From contig JACSRE010000204.1 in assembly GCA_014879945.1 (NCBI GenBank), forward strand, positions 1 through 47,247: DNA of 47,247 nucleotides, written 5' to 3'. The position numbers and the translations under genes are program-made. Below are positions 30,018 to 39,102 of the stretch, one piece after another (within the stretch, counting starts at the first letter, position 1; each line of letters begins with the position of its first letter). Source of the DNA: Myxococcus sp. Lineage in GTDB: Bacteria; Myxococcota; Myxococcia; Myxococcales; Myxococcaceae. The notes under the pieces are model-generated. The model was given only the letters and a program-made list of their open reading frames with translations, was not told the DNA's origin and ran no database searches.

Positions 30018-31300
30018 CGGAGCCTCCGCAGCATCACCAGGCGCGGCCACACGGTGTAGCCGAAGTAGCCGTTGCCCGAGTCGTCGAAGGCCAGCGTCGC
30101 GGGCCAGGTGCCGAAGAGGCTGTTGCGCACGCCGTCGCCGAAGCACCACTCGAGGAGCTCGTCGCCCGCGTCGCTGGGCGCCCGGCACAGGCTCTCGACG
30201 ACGCCGCGGTCTGGGTCGTAGCGGCGAAAGGTGCGGCCATCACCGGCGCCGATGTACACGAAGCCCTCGGCGTCGATGCTCAGCCCCGCGGGGTTGGCCA
30301 TGTCGAGGCGGGCGACCGGCCCGTCCGACAGGTACTGAATCGGGTCGCGGGTGCCCTGCGCCTCGGGGTTGAGCCACTCGATGGCGCCGCCGTCGAGCGA
30401 CCAGCGATAGAAGGCGCCCGACTTGCGGTTGCGGTCGAGCCCGTAGGCGACGCCGCGGCGCTCATCGACGACGACGTAGCCGATGGGCCCGCCGCCATCG
30501 GGGTGGTGGAGCGCGCGCGCCTCGACGCCACCGTCGGGCGCGATGACGTCCATGAAGGCGGGCGCGAAGTCGGTGACGTAGAGGTTGCCCGACTCGCGCC
30601 CGACCGCGAGCGCCCGCAGGGTTCGGCCGAAGGGGCGGGGCACGGTCGAGGCCTCGCCCGTCTCGACGTCGACGCGCCGAATCGCGAAGGGCGAGGTGAA
30701 GAAGAAGTGGCGCTGGTCGGCCGAGAGCCCGAGCCCGCCGTTCTGGTAGAAGTTGGTCTCGAACTGCGCGACGGCCGCGGGGCCATCGACCTCGCCGGGC
30801 CAGCCCAGGCCAGAGAGCGTCTCGACGCGCCCGGTCGTCACCTCGACGCGCACCACCACCGAGCCGTCGACGACGTAGAGGTATCGGCCGTTGCGTGAGG
30901 CGACCAGGAGCTCGAAGCGGCCGAGGGCCGCGCGCCCCACCGCGTCGCGGCTGCTGAAGGGCGCGTCGATGGCGTGGCCGGCGATCGTCTCGGCCCGGTA
31001 GAGGCGCTGCGGGCCGGGGGCGAGGGCGACGCAGGCGCGGGTCGTCGAGTCACAGCGCTGGCCCGACGGGCAGCCGGCGGTGAGGCACCCCAGCTGCTGG
31101 CACTGGCCGGTCGTCACCTGGCACGCGCCGCCCGCGTCGCAGTCGGCGTCTCGGGTGCAGCCAGGGTCGAGCGGCCCGGCGTCGAGGCGCGCGCCGCCGT
31201 CGTCGGCCGGGCCCGGGGCCAGCACGCCGGTGCACGAGGCGCTCACGCAGATGGCCAGGAGGGTGGCAGACACGAGCACCTGGGCGACCCGTCGTTGCAT
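30014..31300 (-). CDS. Cys-rich lipoprotein with NHL/propeller-like domain
   Basis: A 428-residue protein beginning MQRRVAQVLVSATLLAICVS then ASC, a lipoprotein signal. A short disulphide-rich module (CTRDADCDAGGACQ, CLTAGCPSGQRC) follows. The remainder repeats strands such as GRYLYVVDGSVVVRV, GNLYVTDFAPAFMDV, GVAYGLDRN and GFVYIGAGDGRTFRRY, resembling NHL or SMP-30-like propellers that bind ligands or proteins. It heads a two-gene operon with the secreted propeller-like protein. No enzyme residues assigned. Confidence 0.75.
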   Translation of the reverse strand: MQRRVAQVLVSATLLAICVSASCTGVLAPGPADDGGARLDAGPLDPGCTRDADCDAGGACQVTTGQCQQLGCLTAGCPSGQRCDSTTRACVALAPGPQRLYRAETIAGHAIDAPFSSRDAVGRAALGRFELLVASRNGRYLYVVDGSVVVRVEVTTGRVETLSGLGWPGEVDGPAAVAQFETNFYQNGGLGLSADQRHFFFTSPFAIRRVDVETGEASTVPRPFGRTLRALAVGRESGNLYVTDFAPAFMDVIAPDGGVEARALHHPDGGGPIGYVVVDERRGVAYGLDRNRKSGAFYRWSLDGGAIEWLNPEAQGTRDPIQYLSDGPVARLDMANPAGLSIDAEGFVYIGAGDGRTFRRYDPDRGVVESLCRAPSDAGDELLEWCFGDGVRNSLFGTWPATLAFDDSGNGYFGYTVWPRLVMLRRLR

Positions 31301-31351
31301 GAGGGCCGACCCTAGTCTGGACTCGAGCGCGCTGATTGAGCTCTCGGAGGT

Positions 31352-33115
31352 GTGGTGGCCGCGCGTAAGCAGAAGCCGAAGCCCCCGACGTGGGACGAGC
31401 TGGCCGGGTCGCGCGACGACGCGCACGTCGGGGCGCTGGTCGCGCAGCTCGAAGACACCAGCGCGCCGAAGCTCGAGGCGCGGTTCCTGTCGCTGGCCAC
31501 GTGGCCCAAGACGCCGGTGTTCGCCGCTGCTGCGGCGTCGTACCTGCGCCGCTTTCCCCTGCGGTTTCGGGAGCAGCTCGGCACCGGCGTCGCGGCGCTC
31601 GGGGTCTTCATCGTTCACGAAGGACAAGCCGCTGCCCTGGAGCCCCTCGAGGTCGTCGACGCGCCCAACGACGTGGTGCCCGCCTGGCGCGATCAGGTGG
31701 TGGAGGCGACGCGGACGTTCCTGGGCCGCGCGCCGACGCCTGTCCCCCCGGGGCGCGTGCCGTCGGCGCTGCCCAGGGGTCCGCGCGACGCGCTGCAGGC
31801 GGCGTGGCTCGAGCTGGCCGCGACCCGGTCGTCCGGGGCCGTCGCGCTCCTGCTCGAGCGGCTGGCCGAGGGGCCGGGCGTCGACGTCACCGCGCGCGCC
31901 CGGGCGCTCCTCGCCTTTCCGCCCGACCCGCGAATCGCAGCCGCGGCGGCGGGGTTGATCACCCGGCCCATCGTTCGGGTCGACGCGTCGAACCCGCTCT
32001 TCGTCATGGCCGCGCTGCTGTTGCTGGCGCACGGTGACGCCTCACATCTTCCGGCCGCGCGCGCGCTCGCTGAGCAGGTGCCCGGCTTTGGGTGGCTCGA
32101 GCTGGTGGCGCCCACGCACGCGCCGCCTTCGCGCGCGCCGGTCGTGGAGCGCGCGACGCCAGCGAGCGAGGCCGACTTCCTCGAGTGGCTCGCGAAGGCG
32201 CCGGCGGACCTCGCGCGTCGCCACGCGTTCGCCGACTGGCTGCTCGAGGGCGGAGACCCGCGCGGTGAGTTCATGGCGCTCCAGTTGGCAGCGCGCGCGC
32301 TCACCCCGAAGGCGTCGGCGCGGGTGACGGCGCTCCAGAAGAAGCACCAGAAGCACTGGCTGCGGAGCTTCTGGAAGAGCGTCGTCAAGGGCTCGGCGGT
32401 GTTCTCGCGCGGGGTGCTGTCGTCGGTCGGCCTCTCCAGCTGGGGCCCCGGGGGCACGCTTCCGCGGCCTGACGAGCCGCAGCTCGCGACGCTCGAGCGC
32501 CTCTCTGTGACGGGCGGCCAGTCGGTCGCGCTGGCGGCGCTGCTGGGCTCCCCGCTTCTGATGGGCCTTCGGGAGCTGCGCCTGCAGGCGGTCATGCTGC
32601 CGGCCGTGCCGACGGCGCTGCTGGCGCGGCTCGAGGTGTTGGGGCTGCTGGTGCAGTGGGCTCCGGCGGCCTTCTCGTTGGCGCCCGCCTCGGCGCTGCT
32701 CGACGCGATGGACCTGCGCTCGGTTCGGAAGGTGTCGCTCGGCGACAACCTGCGCGCCGATGAGGCCGCCCTCGTGCGCGCCGCCACCTGGCTCCGTGGG
32801 CGCGACGCCTTGCAGGTAGACACCAACGCGCCCGACGCGTGGTTCGCCGCGGTGCGAGCGCACGGCCTGTCGGTGGTCGAGGTTCGTCAGCCCAGCCATC
32901 TGGGCCAGGCGCGGTGGTGTTTCACCCGCGACGCCGACGCCTGGCGCCTCGACGTCTCGGTCGCCGAAGAGAAGGACGTCGCGTTCGTCGTCGAGGTGCT
33001 GGGCCGCCTCGAGCCAGCGCTGCTCCGCGCGACGGCGGTGGCGCTCGCAGCCGACTGCACGGCGGCTGCGCGCAAGGAGCTGGCCTCGCTCGGCGTGCAG
33101 GTCTCGCCCACCTGA
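31352..33115 (+). CDS. TIGR02996-domain (repeat-companion) protein
   Basis: A 587-residue cytoplasmic protein. The centre has RRHAFADWLLEGGDPRGEFMALQLA followed by HQKHWLRSFW: this is the 'repeat-companion' domain seen in myxobacteria and planctomycetes next to repeat regions. The flanks are helical or leucine-rich-like (LATLERLSVTGG, LRELRLQAVMLP, LLARLEVLGLLVQ), as expected for the companion repeats. Molecular function is unknown in the family. Two adjacent GTG codons (31352, 31355) could start it; GGAGG ends at 31350, so the second is slightly better spaced. Confidence 0.78.
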   Translation: MVAARKQKPKPPTWDELAGSRDDAHVGALVAQLEDTSAPKLEARFLSLATWPKTPVFAAAAASYLRRFPLRFREQLGTGVAALGVFIVHEGQAAALEPLEVVDAPNDVVPAWRDQVVEATRTFLGRAPTPVPPGRVPSALPRGPRDALQAAWLELAATRSSGAVALLLERLAEGPGVDVTARARALLAFPPDPRIAAAAAGLITRPIVRVDASNPLFVMAALLLLAHGDASHLPAARALAEQVPGFGWLELVAPTHAPPSRAPVVERATPASEADFLEWLAKAPADLARRHAFADWLLEGGDPRGEFMALQLAARALTPKASARVTALQKKHQKHWLRSFWKSVVKGSAVFSRGVLSSVGLSSWGPGGTLPRPDEPQLATLERLSVTGGQSVALAALLGSPLLMGLRELRLQAVMLPAVPTALLARLEVLGLLVQWAPAAFSLAPASALLDAMDLRSVRKVSLGDNLRADEAALVRAATWLRGRDALQVDTNAPDAWFAAVRAHGLSVVEVRQPSHLGQARWCFTRDADAWRLDVSVAEEKDVAFVVEVLGRLEPALLRATAVALAADCTAAARKELASLGVQVSPT

Positions 33116-33146
33116 CCGGCCGAGGCTTGCTGACGGGCCCTGGGTC

Positions 33147-33416
33147 GTGTTGGCTGGGTCGGTGGACGAGAACCTGGTGGAAGTCGAGAGCGGTGTGGTG
33201 AAGACGTTCGACGGCGAAGCGATCGAGGTGCGGGGGGGCGCGTACCTGTCTCCCGAGGGCGTGCTCCGCACGACGGCCGAGCTCCAGCGGCTGCGCTCGA
33301 GGGTCATCGAGCAGGACGAGCTCCCCAGCCTGCTGCCGATCGTCGCCTGCACCACCGCGCTGGCGGGCCTGGCGCTCGGCTACTGGCTGGGGCGTCGGCG
33401 CTCATCGGACGACTGA
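33147..33416 (+). CDS. Small protein with C-terminal membrane anchor
   Basis: An 89-residue frame with a charged N-terminal part (ENLVEVESGVVKTFDGEAIE), a short helix (RTTAELQRLRSRVIEQDE) and one C-terminal transmembrane segment (LLPIVACTTALAGLALGYW) ending GRRR. This topology is coherent, which favours a real gene. Start is uncertain: GTG at 33147 or at 33162, neither with a clear ribosome-binding site. It follows the TIGR02996 gene by 31 bases and may be co-transcribed. Unknown function. Confidence 0.5.
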   Translation: MLAGSVDENLVEVESGVVKTFDGEAIEVRGGAYLSPEGVLRTTAELQRLRSRVIEQDELPSLLPIVACTTALAGLALGYWLGRRRSSDD

Positions 33417-33431
33417 AGGGCAGGCGGTCGG

Positions 33432-35624
33432 TCACGGCCGCCAGGTGTAGGTCGCCTTCACCACCAGCCGCTGCTCCGACGGCGGCGCGCCGGGCGCCTG
33501 GAACGCGGTGCGGGTGTCGGTGAAGACGACGTACACGAACGACAGGGGCAAGAACTCCCACGCCAGCCGCGCGTTCAGCAGGCCCACGTTGCCGGCGGTG
33601 TCGCGCTGGTAGCTGCCGATCAGCTGCAGCCGCGGCGTCACCGCAAGCCGGCCCTCGAGCTGCACCAGGTGTGACGACACGCCGCCTGGCCGCACGCCTT
33701 CGCCGTCGAAGCGGTTGAGCTCGTAGTTCAAGAAGAGCCCGACGTGCGGCACCGGCGAGAACCCCACCTGCCCCTGCGCGCGCACGAAGTCGGCGAGGAA
33801 GTAGCGGCCCACCCCGACGTTGCCGCCCGCCGAGAAGAGCCGGCTCTGCTCGCTGTAGGCCGCCACGCCGATGCGGTCGAAGACCGAAGTCCCCGCGGGG
33901 AACGAGACCCCGGGCACCGGCGCGAAGGGCGCGTCCAGCGACTGCCAGGTGCGCTGGCCGTAGATCCACCCGCGGTCTCCGCCCTGCAACGTCACCCAGA
34001 GGGCCTCGAGGTACGCGTTGGCCTCCTGGAAGCGGCCGTCTCGGGTGCTCCAGACCGCGCTGGTGTCGAGGTACTGCTGAATGCTGCGCACCCAGCTCGG
34101 CAACCACGCGGGCCGGTAGTCGAGGTACCAGTTGCCGGTGAGCAGGAACGCCGCCTCGCGCGACACGAAGCCCGAGCGCGTCTTGTAGCCGGGCGAGAGG
34201 CCCGAGCCGCGAACCCACAGCCGGCCCCACGAGCCCTGCACGCTGCCCTCGAGGGAGCCGGTGAGGCCGGTGGTGGCGGTGGCGCCGTCGTGCGTCTGGT
34301 CGAAGCTCCCCGACGCCATCGCCGACAGCGACGCGATGCCCTTGCGCAGCAGCACGTCCACCACCGGCACCAGGTTGGTCGCGGACGCGGTGGGGCCCGC
34401 CTCGAAGTCGTGCCGCGCCACCAGCATCGCGCCCGCGCGGCTCTCTCCCAGCAGGTGGTGGGAGTAGCGCGCCACTCCGAAGAGGCTCGACCGCTGCATC
34501 GACGTCGGCAGGGTGTGCACCACCATCGCGCCGAAGCTGCGCTCCGAGGAGCGGTAGACGAAGCGCCCGCCCGCCGAGAGCGGCTGCGGCTGGCCGTTGG
34601 AGAGCCCGATGGTGCGGCTGAAGAACGGCTGCACCAGCCCGGCCGGCATGGTGAAGAGCCCCGCGTTCTCGAGGAAGAACTGCCGCCGCTCGGGGAAGAG
34701 CACCGAGAAGCGCGAGAGGTTCACCACCCGCCGGTCGACGTCGACCTCGGCGAAGTCGGTGTTGCCGGTGAGATCGACGACGCTGTTGGGTGAGGGCGCC
34801 CACGTCACCTCGCCGCCTGCGTTCGGCCGCACCCCGAGGGCGCCGTCACCGGCGCGATCGAACCGCACGATGCCGTAGGGCCGCAGCTGCAGGTTGAGGC
34901 CCGCGCGCGTCGAGGGGGGCTCGGTGAAGGCCAGCTCGCCGGCGTACGGCATGCGAAAGGGGCCGAAGTTGCGCGGGAAGGGGCTCCACGCCGAGCGCTC
35001 CATGGTGCGGCGCACGGCGCGCGCGGCGTTGAAGCCCCACACCAGGCGCTCCGCGTCGAGGCGCAGGCTCTTCCACGGGAGCTTCAGCTCGACGGTGTAG
35101 CCCTTCGCGTCGCGCGACACCGCCGCCTGCCACACGGTGTCCCACTGCGTCTCGACGATCTCGTCGTCGATGACCTGCACGTCGTGCTGGCTGCCCCAGG
35201 GGGTGACGAAGAAGCCGAAGGCGTTGCGGCCGTCGCCCAGCGGGTCGAGCACCACGCCGAACCAGTCGAAGCCGCGCGAGAGCGAGAAGTCACGGCGCAG
35301 GTCGGTCTGCTGAATGCCCGACGGGCCCGCGTCATCGTCACAGCGGGCGGCGACCCACAGCGCGTCGTCGGTGGCCAACAGCCGAACGCGGGTGCCGTGC
35401 GCCGCCGGCGCGAGCAGCTCGGGGTCGATCTGCACGAAGGGGTCGAGCAGCGCGGCCTCGCGCCAGGCCGCTTCGTCGAGCACGCCGTCGAGGGTCAGCG
35501 CCGCCTGGGTGCGGGTGACGGTGACGCGCGGGCGCACGGCGGGGGGCTCGAAGTCGCGCGCGGGCGCCGTCAGCGCCGCCGAGGAGCTGAGCAGAGCCAT
35601 GAGGCTGACGAGACGGGGGCGCAC
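33432..35624 (-). CDS. DUF5916 outer-membrane protein with CBM9-like domain
   Basis: A 730-residue exported protein. The signal (GTG start at 35624 giving Arg residues before MALLSSSAALTAPA) precedes a ~200-residue domain with LDGVLDEAAWREA and FDWFGVVLDPLGDGRNAFGF, typical of family-9 carbohydrate-binding-like modules. The remainder is a DUF5916 beta-barrel: DFAEVDVDRRVVNLSRFSV, LFPERRQFFLENAGLF, then alternating strands ending VVKATYTWRP with a C-terminal aromatic-rich strand. Such proteins are outer-membrane and of unknown substrate. An ATG at 35600 is possible but would lose the basic n-region. Confidence 0.83.
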   Translation of the reverse strand: MRPRLVSLMALLSSSAALTAPARDFEPPAVRPRVTVTRTQAALTLDGVLDEAAWREAALLDPFVQIDPELLAPAAHGTRVRLLATDDALWVAARCDDDAGPSGIQQTDLRRDFSLSRGFDWFGVVLDPLGDGRNAFGFFVTPWGSQHDVQVIDDEIVETQWDTVWQAAVSRDAKGYTVELKLPWKSLRLDAERLVWGFNAARAVRRTMERSAWSPFPRNFGPFRMPYAGELAFTEPPSTRAGLNLQLRPYGIVRFDRAGDGALGVRPNAGGEVTWAPSPNSVVDLTGNTDFAEVDVDRRVVNLSRFSVLFPERRQFFLENAGLFTMPAGLVQPFFSRTIGLSNGQPQPLSAGGRFVYRSSERSFGAMVVHTLPTSMQRSSLFGVARYSHHLLGESRAGAMLVARHDFEAGPTASATNLVPVVDVLLRKGIASLSAMASGSFDQTHDGATATTGLTGSLEGSVQGSWGRLWVRGSGLSPGYKTRSGFVSREAAFLLTGNWYLDYRPAWLPSWVRSIQQYLDTSAVWSTRDGRFQEANAYLEALWVTLQGGDRGWIYGQRTWQSLDAPFAPVPGVSFPAGTSVFDRIGVAAYSEQSRLFSAGGNVGVGRYFLADFVRAQGQVGFSPVPHVGLFLNYELNRFDGEGVRPGGVSSHLVQLEGRLAVTPRLQLIGSYQRDTAGNVGLLNARLAWEFLPLSFVYVVFTDTRTAFQAPGAPPSEQRLVVKATYTWRP

Positions 35625-35665
35625 GGAGCCGCGGGCCCATAGTCGCGCGCCTCGCGAAAGGCACG

Positions 35666-37546
35666 TCACTCGAGCAGGGGGCTCTTCGCGCCGGCCCAGG
35701 CCAGCACCAGCCGGTGGGAGGCGCGCGTCATCGCGGTGTACAGCCCGCGCCGTGCGTCCTGGGTGTTCGCCCACGTCGTCGCGCCCGCGTCGGGCAGCAC
35801 CGCCAGGTCGAACTCGAGGCCCTTGATCTCGGCGACGCAGGTGACGACGACGCCGGGCTTGAAGGGGAAGTCGCCGTCGAGCGCCAGGGTGGTGGTGACG
35901 CCGCGCAGGCGCTGGTGCACCCGCTTGGCCGCCTCGGGCGTTCGGCAGATGACGGCCACGCTCGCCGACGCGTCGTCGCCCATCAACGCGCTCAAGGCGT
36001 CGCTCAGCCACACCGAGAGGTGGAACGGGGCGGCGAAGGGCGCCCAGGTGACGGCGGGTGTCGGGGCCAGCGGCACGGTCGGGTCGAGCACGTGGCGGGC
36101 CAGGTTCGTCACGTCGGGCGGGCAGCGGTAGTTCACCTCGAGCCGCAGCTGCCGCGCGCCCGGCACGCCCAGCTCGGCCATCACCCCGTCCCACCCGGTG
36201 AAGACCGCCGTGGGGTCGACCTGCTGGGCCGCGTCGCCGGCCACCACGAAGACGCCGCCGCGCCGCAGGGCGCGCGCCATCACCGCCAGCTCGATGGGCG
36301 CGAACTCCTGCGCCTCGTCGATGAACACCACGTCGTAGGCCCCCAGCGGCATGGGCGGCTTCCGGCGCTGCAGGGCCCGCAGCCGCTCGAGCTCGAAGAG
36401 CACCGCGTGGTCCTCCGGGTCGATGGAGTTCGCGTCCTCCAGCGGGGTGCCCTCGTCGAGGCCGCGCCCGTCGACCGCGGTGCGCGCGTCGAGATCGACG
36501 TGGCTGTAGCGCGCGTCGCTGGGGTCCATGAACTGCACCTTGGTGTGCTGGGCGATGGCCTCGACGACGTTGGGGAAGAGCGTTCCCTTCGTCCGCTCCA
36601 CCACGGGCCGCATCAACGCGCGATCGCCGAAGAGGTGCTCGAGGTCGGCGCGCGAGGCGAGGGCGTTGCTGCGGCGCGGCCGGTCTTCGTCTTCCATCGG
36701 CCTGGGGTGGGCTTCGACGAACGCCTCGAGCGTGGGCCGCAGGGCGGGGTGGCGCTTGAGCTGAATGATGGGAGAGGGGGTGTTCTCGGAGAGCCGCCGC
36801 GGCAGGTCTCGGAAGGCCCGTCGCGCCTCGTCGGTCACCCACTCATCGAAGGTCCACACGTCGACGTCGTGCACGTCGCGGCGCTCGAGCATGAGGGTGG
36901 TCAGCCGCCGCAGGCCCTCGGTCGGCACCAGCACGGCGCCCCGGAAGCGGCGCTCGCCGCCCGCCAGGTGTCTCTCGCGCAGCGCGAGCAACCGGTGGAG
37001 CGCCACCGTCGTCTTGCCGAAGCCCGCCTCGCCGAGGAGGAGCAGGTGTTCGTGCCTCGGCAGGTCGACCGCGCGCTGCTGCGCCGGGTCGAGCGTCACC
37101 TCGAGCGGAGACCGGAAGGCCTGTCGCGCGCTGGCCGGCCTGCCCTGAATGGAAGGGGGCCTGGCGTCGGCGGCCGGGTGCCAGCCATCGTGGCGACGGA
37201 CGAAGACCTCGTCGGGCGTGACCACCCGCCGCAGCGCGCCGCCCTCGAAGGCCAGCAGGTGCTTCTCGAGCAGCCGCCCCGACACCGGGCGCCCATCGAC
37301 CTCCACCTCGTAGACGTGGCCCTCGTCGGTGGTGAAGAAGATCTCGGCCATCGGCGCGGCCTCGGCGTCGATGATGGCGACGGCGCTCTCCACCTGGGTG
37401 GCGTCTCCGAGGAAGACGTCGGTGACCCGGCGCGAGGTCTCGAGCTTGAGGTGCCCGACGAGCCGGCGGCCAGGAGCGGCGCGTTGGGCCTGCTCCACGG
37501 CGCGCTCGAGGGCGCGGAGCCTGTCTGGCCAGGGAGACGTCTGCAT
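35666..37546 (-). CDS. SF1 UvrD/HelD-like helicase
   Basis: A 626-residue superfamily-1 ATPase. Residues ~1-150 are a family-specific N-terminal region (VFLGDATQVESAVAIID, FFTTDEGHVYEVEVDG). Walker A is GEAGFGKTT (~177-185), motif II VVFIDEAQEF (~408-416), motif III FVVAGDAAQQVDP, motif IV-like LEVNYRCPPDV, motif V CVAEIKGLEFDLAVLP, motif VI LYTAMTRASHRLVLAW. All ATPase motifs are intact. It likely translocates on nucleic acid or remodels a nucleoprotein complex; HelD-type RNA polymerase recycling is one option. The substrate is not determinable from sequence. Neighbours do not indicate a pathway. Confidence 0.85.
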   Translation of the reverse strand: MQTSPWPDRLRALERAVEQAQRAAPGRRLVGHLKLETSRRVTDVFLGDATQVESAVAIIDAEAAPMAEIFFTTDEGHVYEVEVDGRPVSGRLLEKHLLAFEGGALRRVVTPDEVFVRRHDGWHPAADARPPSIQGRPASARQAFRSPLEVTLDPAQQRAVDLPRHEHLLLLGEAGFGKTTVALHRLLALRERHLAGGERRFRGAVLVPTEGLRRLTTLMLERRDVHDVDVWTFDEWVTDEARRAFRDLPRRLSENTPSPIIQLKRHPALRPTLEAFVEAHPRPMEDEDRPRRSNALASRADLEHLFGDRALMRPVVERTKGTLFPNVVEAIAQHTKVQFMDPSDARYSHVDLDARTAVDGRGLDEGTPLEDANSIDPEDHAVLFELERLRALQRRKPPMPLGAYDVVFIDEAQEFAPIELAVMARALRRGGVFVVAGDAAQQVDPTAVFTGWDGVMAELGVPGARQLRLEVNYRCPPDVTNLARHVLDPTVPLAPTPAVTWAPFAAPFHLSVWLSDALSALMGDDASASVAVICRTPEAAKRVHQRLRGVTTTLALDGDFPFKPGVVVTCVAEIKGLEFDLAVLPDAGATTWANTQDARRGLYTAMTRASHRLVLAWAGAKSPLLE

Positions 37547-37720
37547 GCCCGGCGCTTCATAGCGGGGCTCGGCGCGACGGTGTCAGGGGAAGAAGCCCGG
37601 CTCGAAGGAGTCGGAGAAGTCGTTGCACGCGGGGGTTCACCGGCAAGCCGAAGATGCGCTCCAACGACTTGACGTACGAGCTGCGGGTCACGCTGAGCCG
37701 GGCTGGAGTAGCCGCGATTG

Positions 37721-39078
37721 ATGGCTGCTGTCGTTCGTTCTCCTCTCGTGCCTCGACACCCAACTGCCGCCGGCGCCGGTCGAGGGCCCGGGCACGGTGC
37801 GCGCCACCCTCGTCACCGCCATCCCCAACCGCCAGGAGCGCGTTCCCGCGAAGGGCGCCACCGTGACGCTGGTGGGCACCACGCTTCGGGCGGTGGCCGA
37901 CGACGATGGCAACGTGCTGCTCAGCGGGCTGACGGTGCGCGCCGGGCGCCTGCTCTTCTCGTTCGATGCCGACGGCGATGGCGTGGCCGAGCAGACGAAG
38001 GTGGTGACGCTCGAGTCCGCGCGCGCGGGCTTCGGGAAGGACGTGAACCTGGGGCTGCTCCTCCTGGACCGCAACGCGACGCTGGTGGGCGTGGTGAAGC
38101 GGGGCGACCGTGCTCAGCTCACCGCAGGGCATGGCGGCATCACGGTGTTCCTGCCGGAGCTGCCCCAGCTCGCGTACACCGGCGACGACGGGAGCTTCAC
38201 GCTGGGCGGGGTGCCCGAGGGCAACGTGGTGCTCTCGGCGTTCGCCCAGGGCTACGATGGCGCCGCGACGACACTCCAGGTCGGCGCCGGCCGTGAGGAG
38301 CGCGTCGGCCAGTTGACCTGGTGCCCAACCCGGGAGGTCCCGCAGTCGGGCAGCTGAGCGGCCGGGTGCTCCAGCCTGATGGGGCGCCGATCGACGCCGT
38401 GTCGGTCCGCGCTGCCGCGCGTGGCGTCGAGCAGAGCGCCCAGACGGACGCCGAGGGCCGCTTCTCGTTCGCTACCCTCGGCGTCGGCGTCTACTCCCTC
38501 GCGCTCGAGAAGGTCGGCCTCACTCCGCTGAAGGTCGACTCGGTGCTCGTGAGCGCCGCGCGCAATGAGGTCGGCCCGTACACGATGACGCCCGGCGGCG
38601 GTGCTTCGGTCGCGCTCGATGGTGGGCCCGCGGGTCCCCCGACGCCGGCAGCGGTGGCGGTGCAGCCGGTGGAAGCGCAGCCGGTGGAAGCGCAGCCGGT
38701 GGAAGTGCAGCCGGTGGGAGTGCAGCCGGTGGGAGTGCAGCCGGTGGGAGCGCAGCCGGTGGAAGCGCAGCAGGTGGAAGCGCAGCAGGTGGAAGCGCAG
38801 CCGGTGGACGCGCAGCCGGTGGACGCGCAGGCGGTGGAAGCGCAGCCGGTGGAAGCGCAGCCGGTGGAAGCGCAGCCGGTGGAAGCGCAGCCGGTGGAAG
38901 CGCAGCCGGTGGTGTGGTGCCCGTCGCCGTCGTTGGCGCGCCTCAAGTGGTGACGCCCGGCGCGCAGGTGGCCCTCAGCGGCTCCTCCAGCACCGGCGAG
39001 CTCCCGCTGCGCTACACGTGGACCCAGCTTCCCGGGAGCCCCGCGGTCACCCCCGGTGGCGCATCGCCGCCCGGGTGA
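37721..39078 (+). pseudogene. Broken lipoprotein gene with carboxypeptidase-regulatory-like domains
   Basis: One protein is spread over three frames. From the ATG at 37721 a single base must be added to enter the lipoprotein frame WLLSFVLLSCLDTQLPPAPVE and the domain frame that runs to ~38318. There, at TTGACCTGG, the frame shifts to QLSGRVLQPDGAPIDAVSV, a second regulatory-like (CNA-B/carboxypeptidase-like) repeat. In the CCCCC run near 38637-38641 it shifts again to a DAGSGGGAAGGSA tail, then a partial PKD-like segment (VALSGSSSTGELPLRYTW) ending at 39078. In the intact form this would be a surface lipoprotein. The lesions are three single-base events, either gene decay or assembly errors; the PKD part also ends early. 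Confidence 0.75.
38652..38912 (+). repeat. GGTGGAAGCGCAGCC tandem array
   Basis: About 17 copies of a 15-base unit. In the frame expected for this protein family it encodes Gly-Gly-Ser-Ala-Ala units, matching the tail of the Cys-rich gene at 2.2 kb. In the frame left by the upstream shift it reads Gln-Pro-Val-Glu-Ala, which is not natural for these proteins. This mismatch is the evidence for the frameshift just upstream. Confidence 0.8.
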
Positions 39079-39102
39079 TTCGCTGAGCCGCCGCCGGGCC
39101 CC

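Noticed and set aside
37719-37721. A third selenocysteine TGA at the start of the broken lipoprotein gene
   Set aside because: This TGA lies upstream of the signal peptide, is not in a redox motif, and the gene has further frame changes.
38652-38912. CRISPR-like or satellite array
   Set aside because: Units are contiguous 15-mers without spacers and are in a coding context; they encode the Gly/Ser tail of a surface protein.
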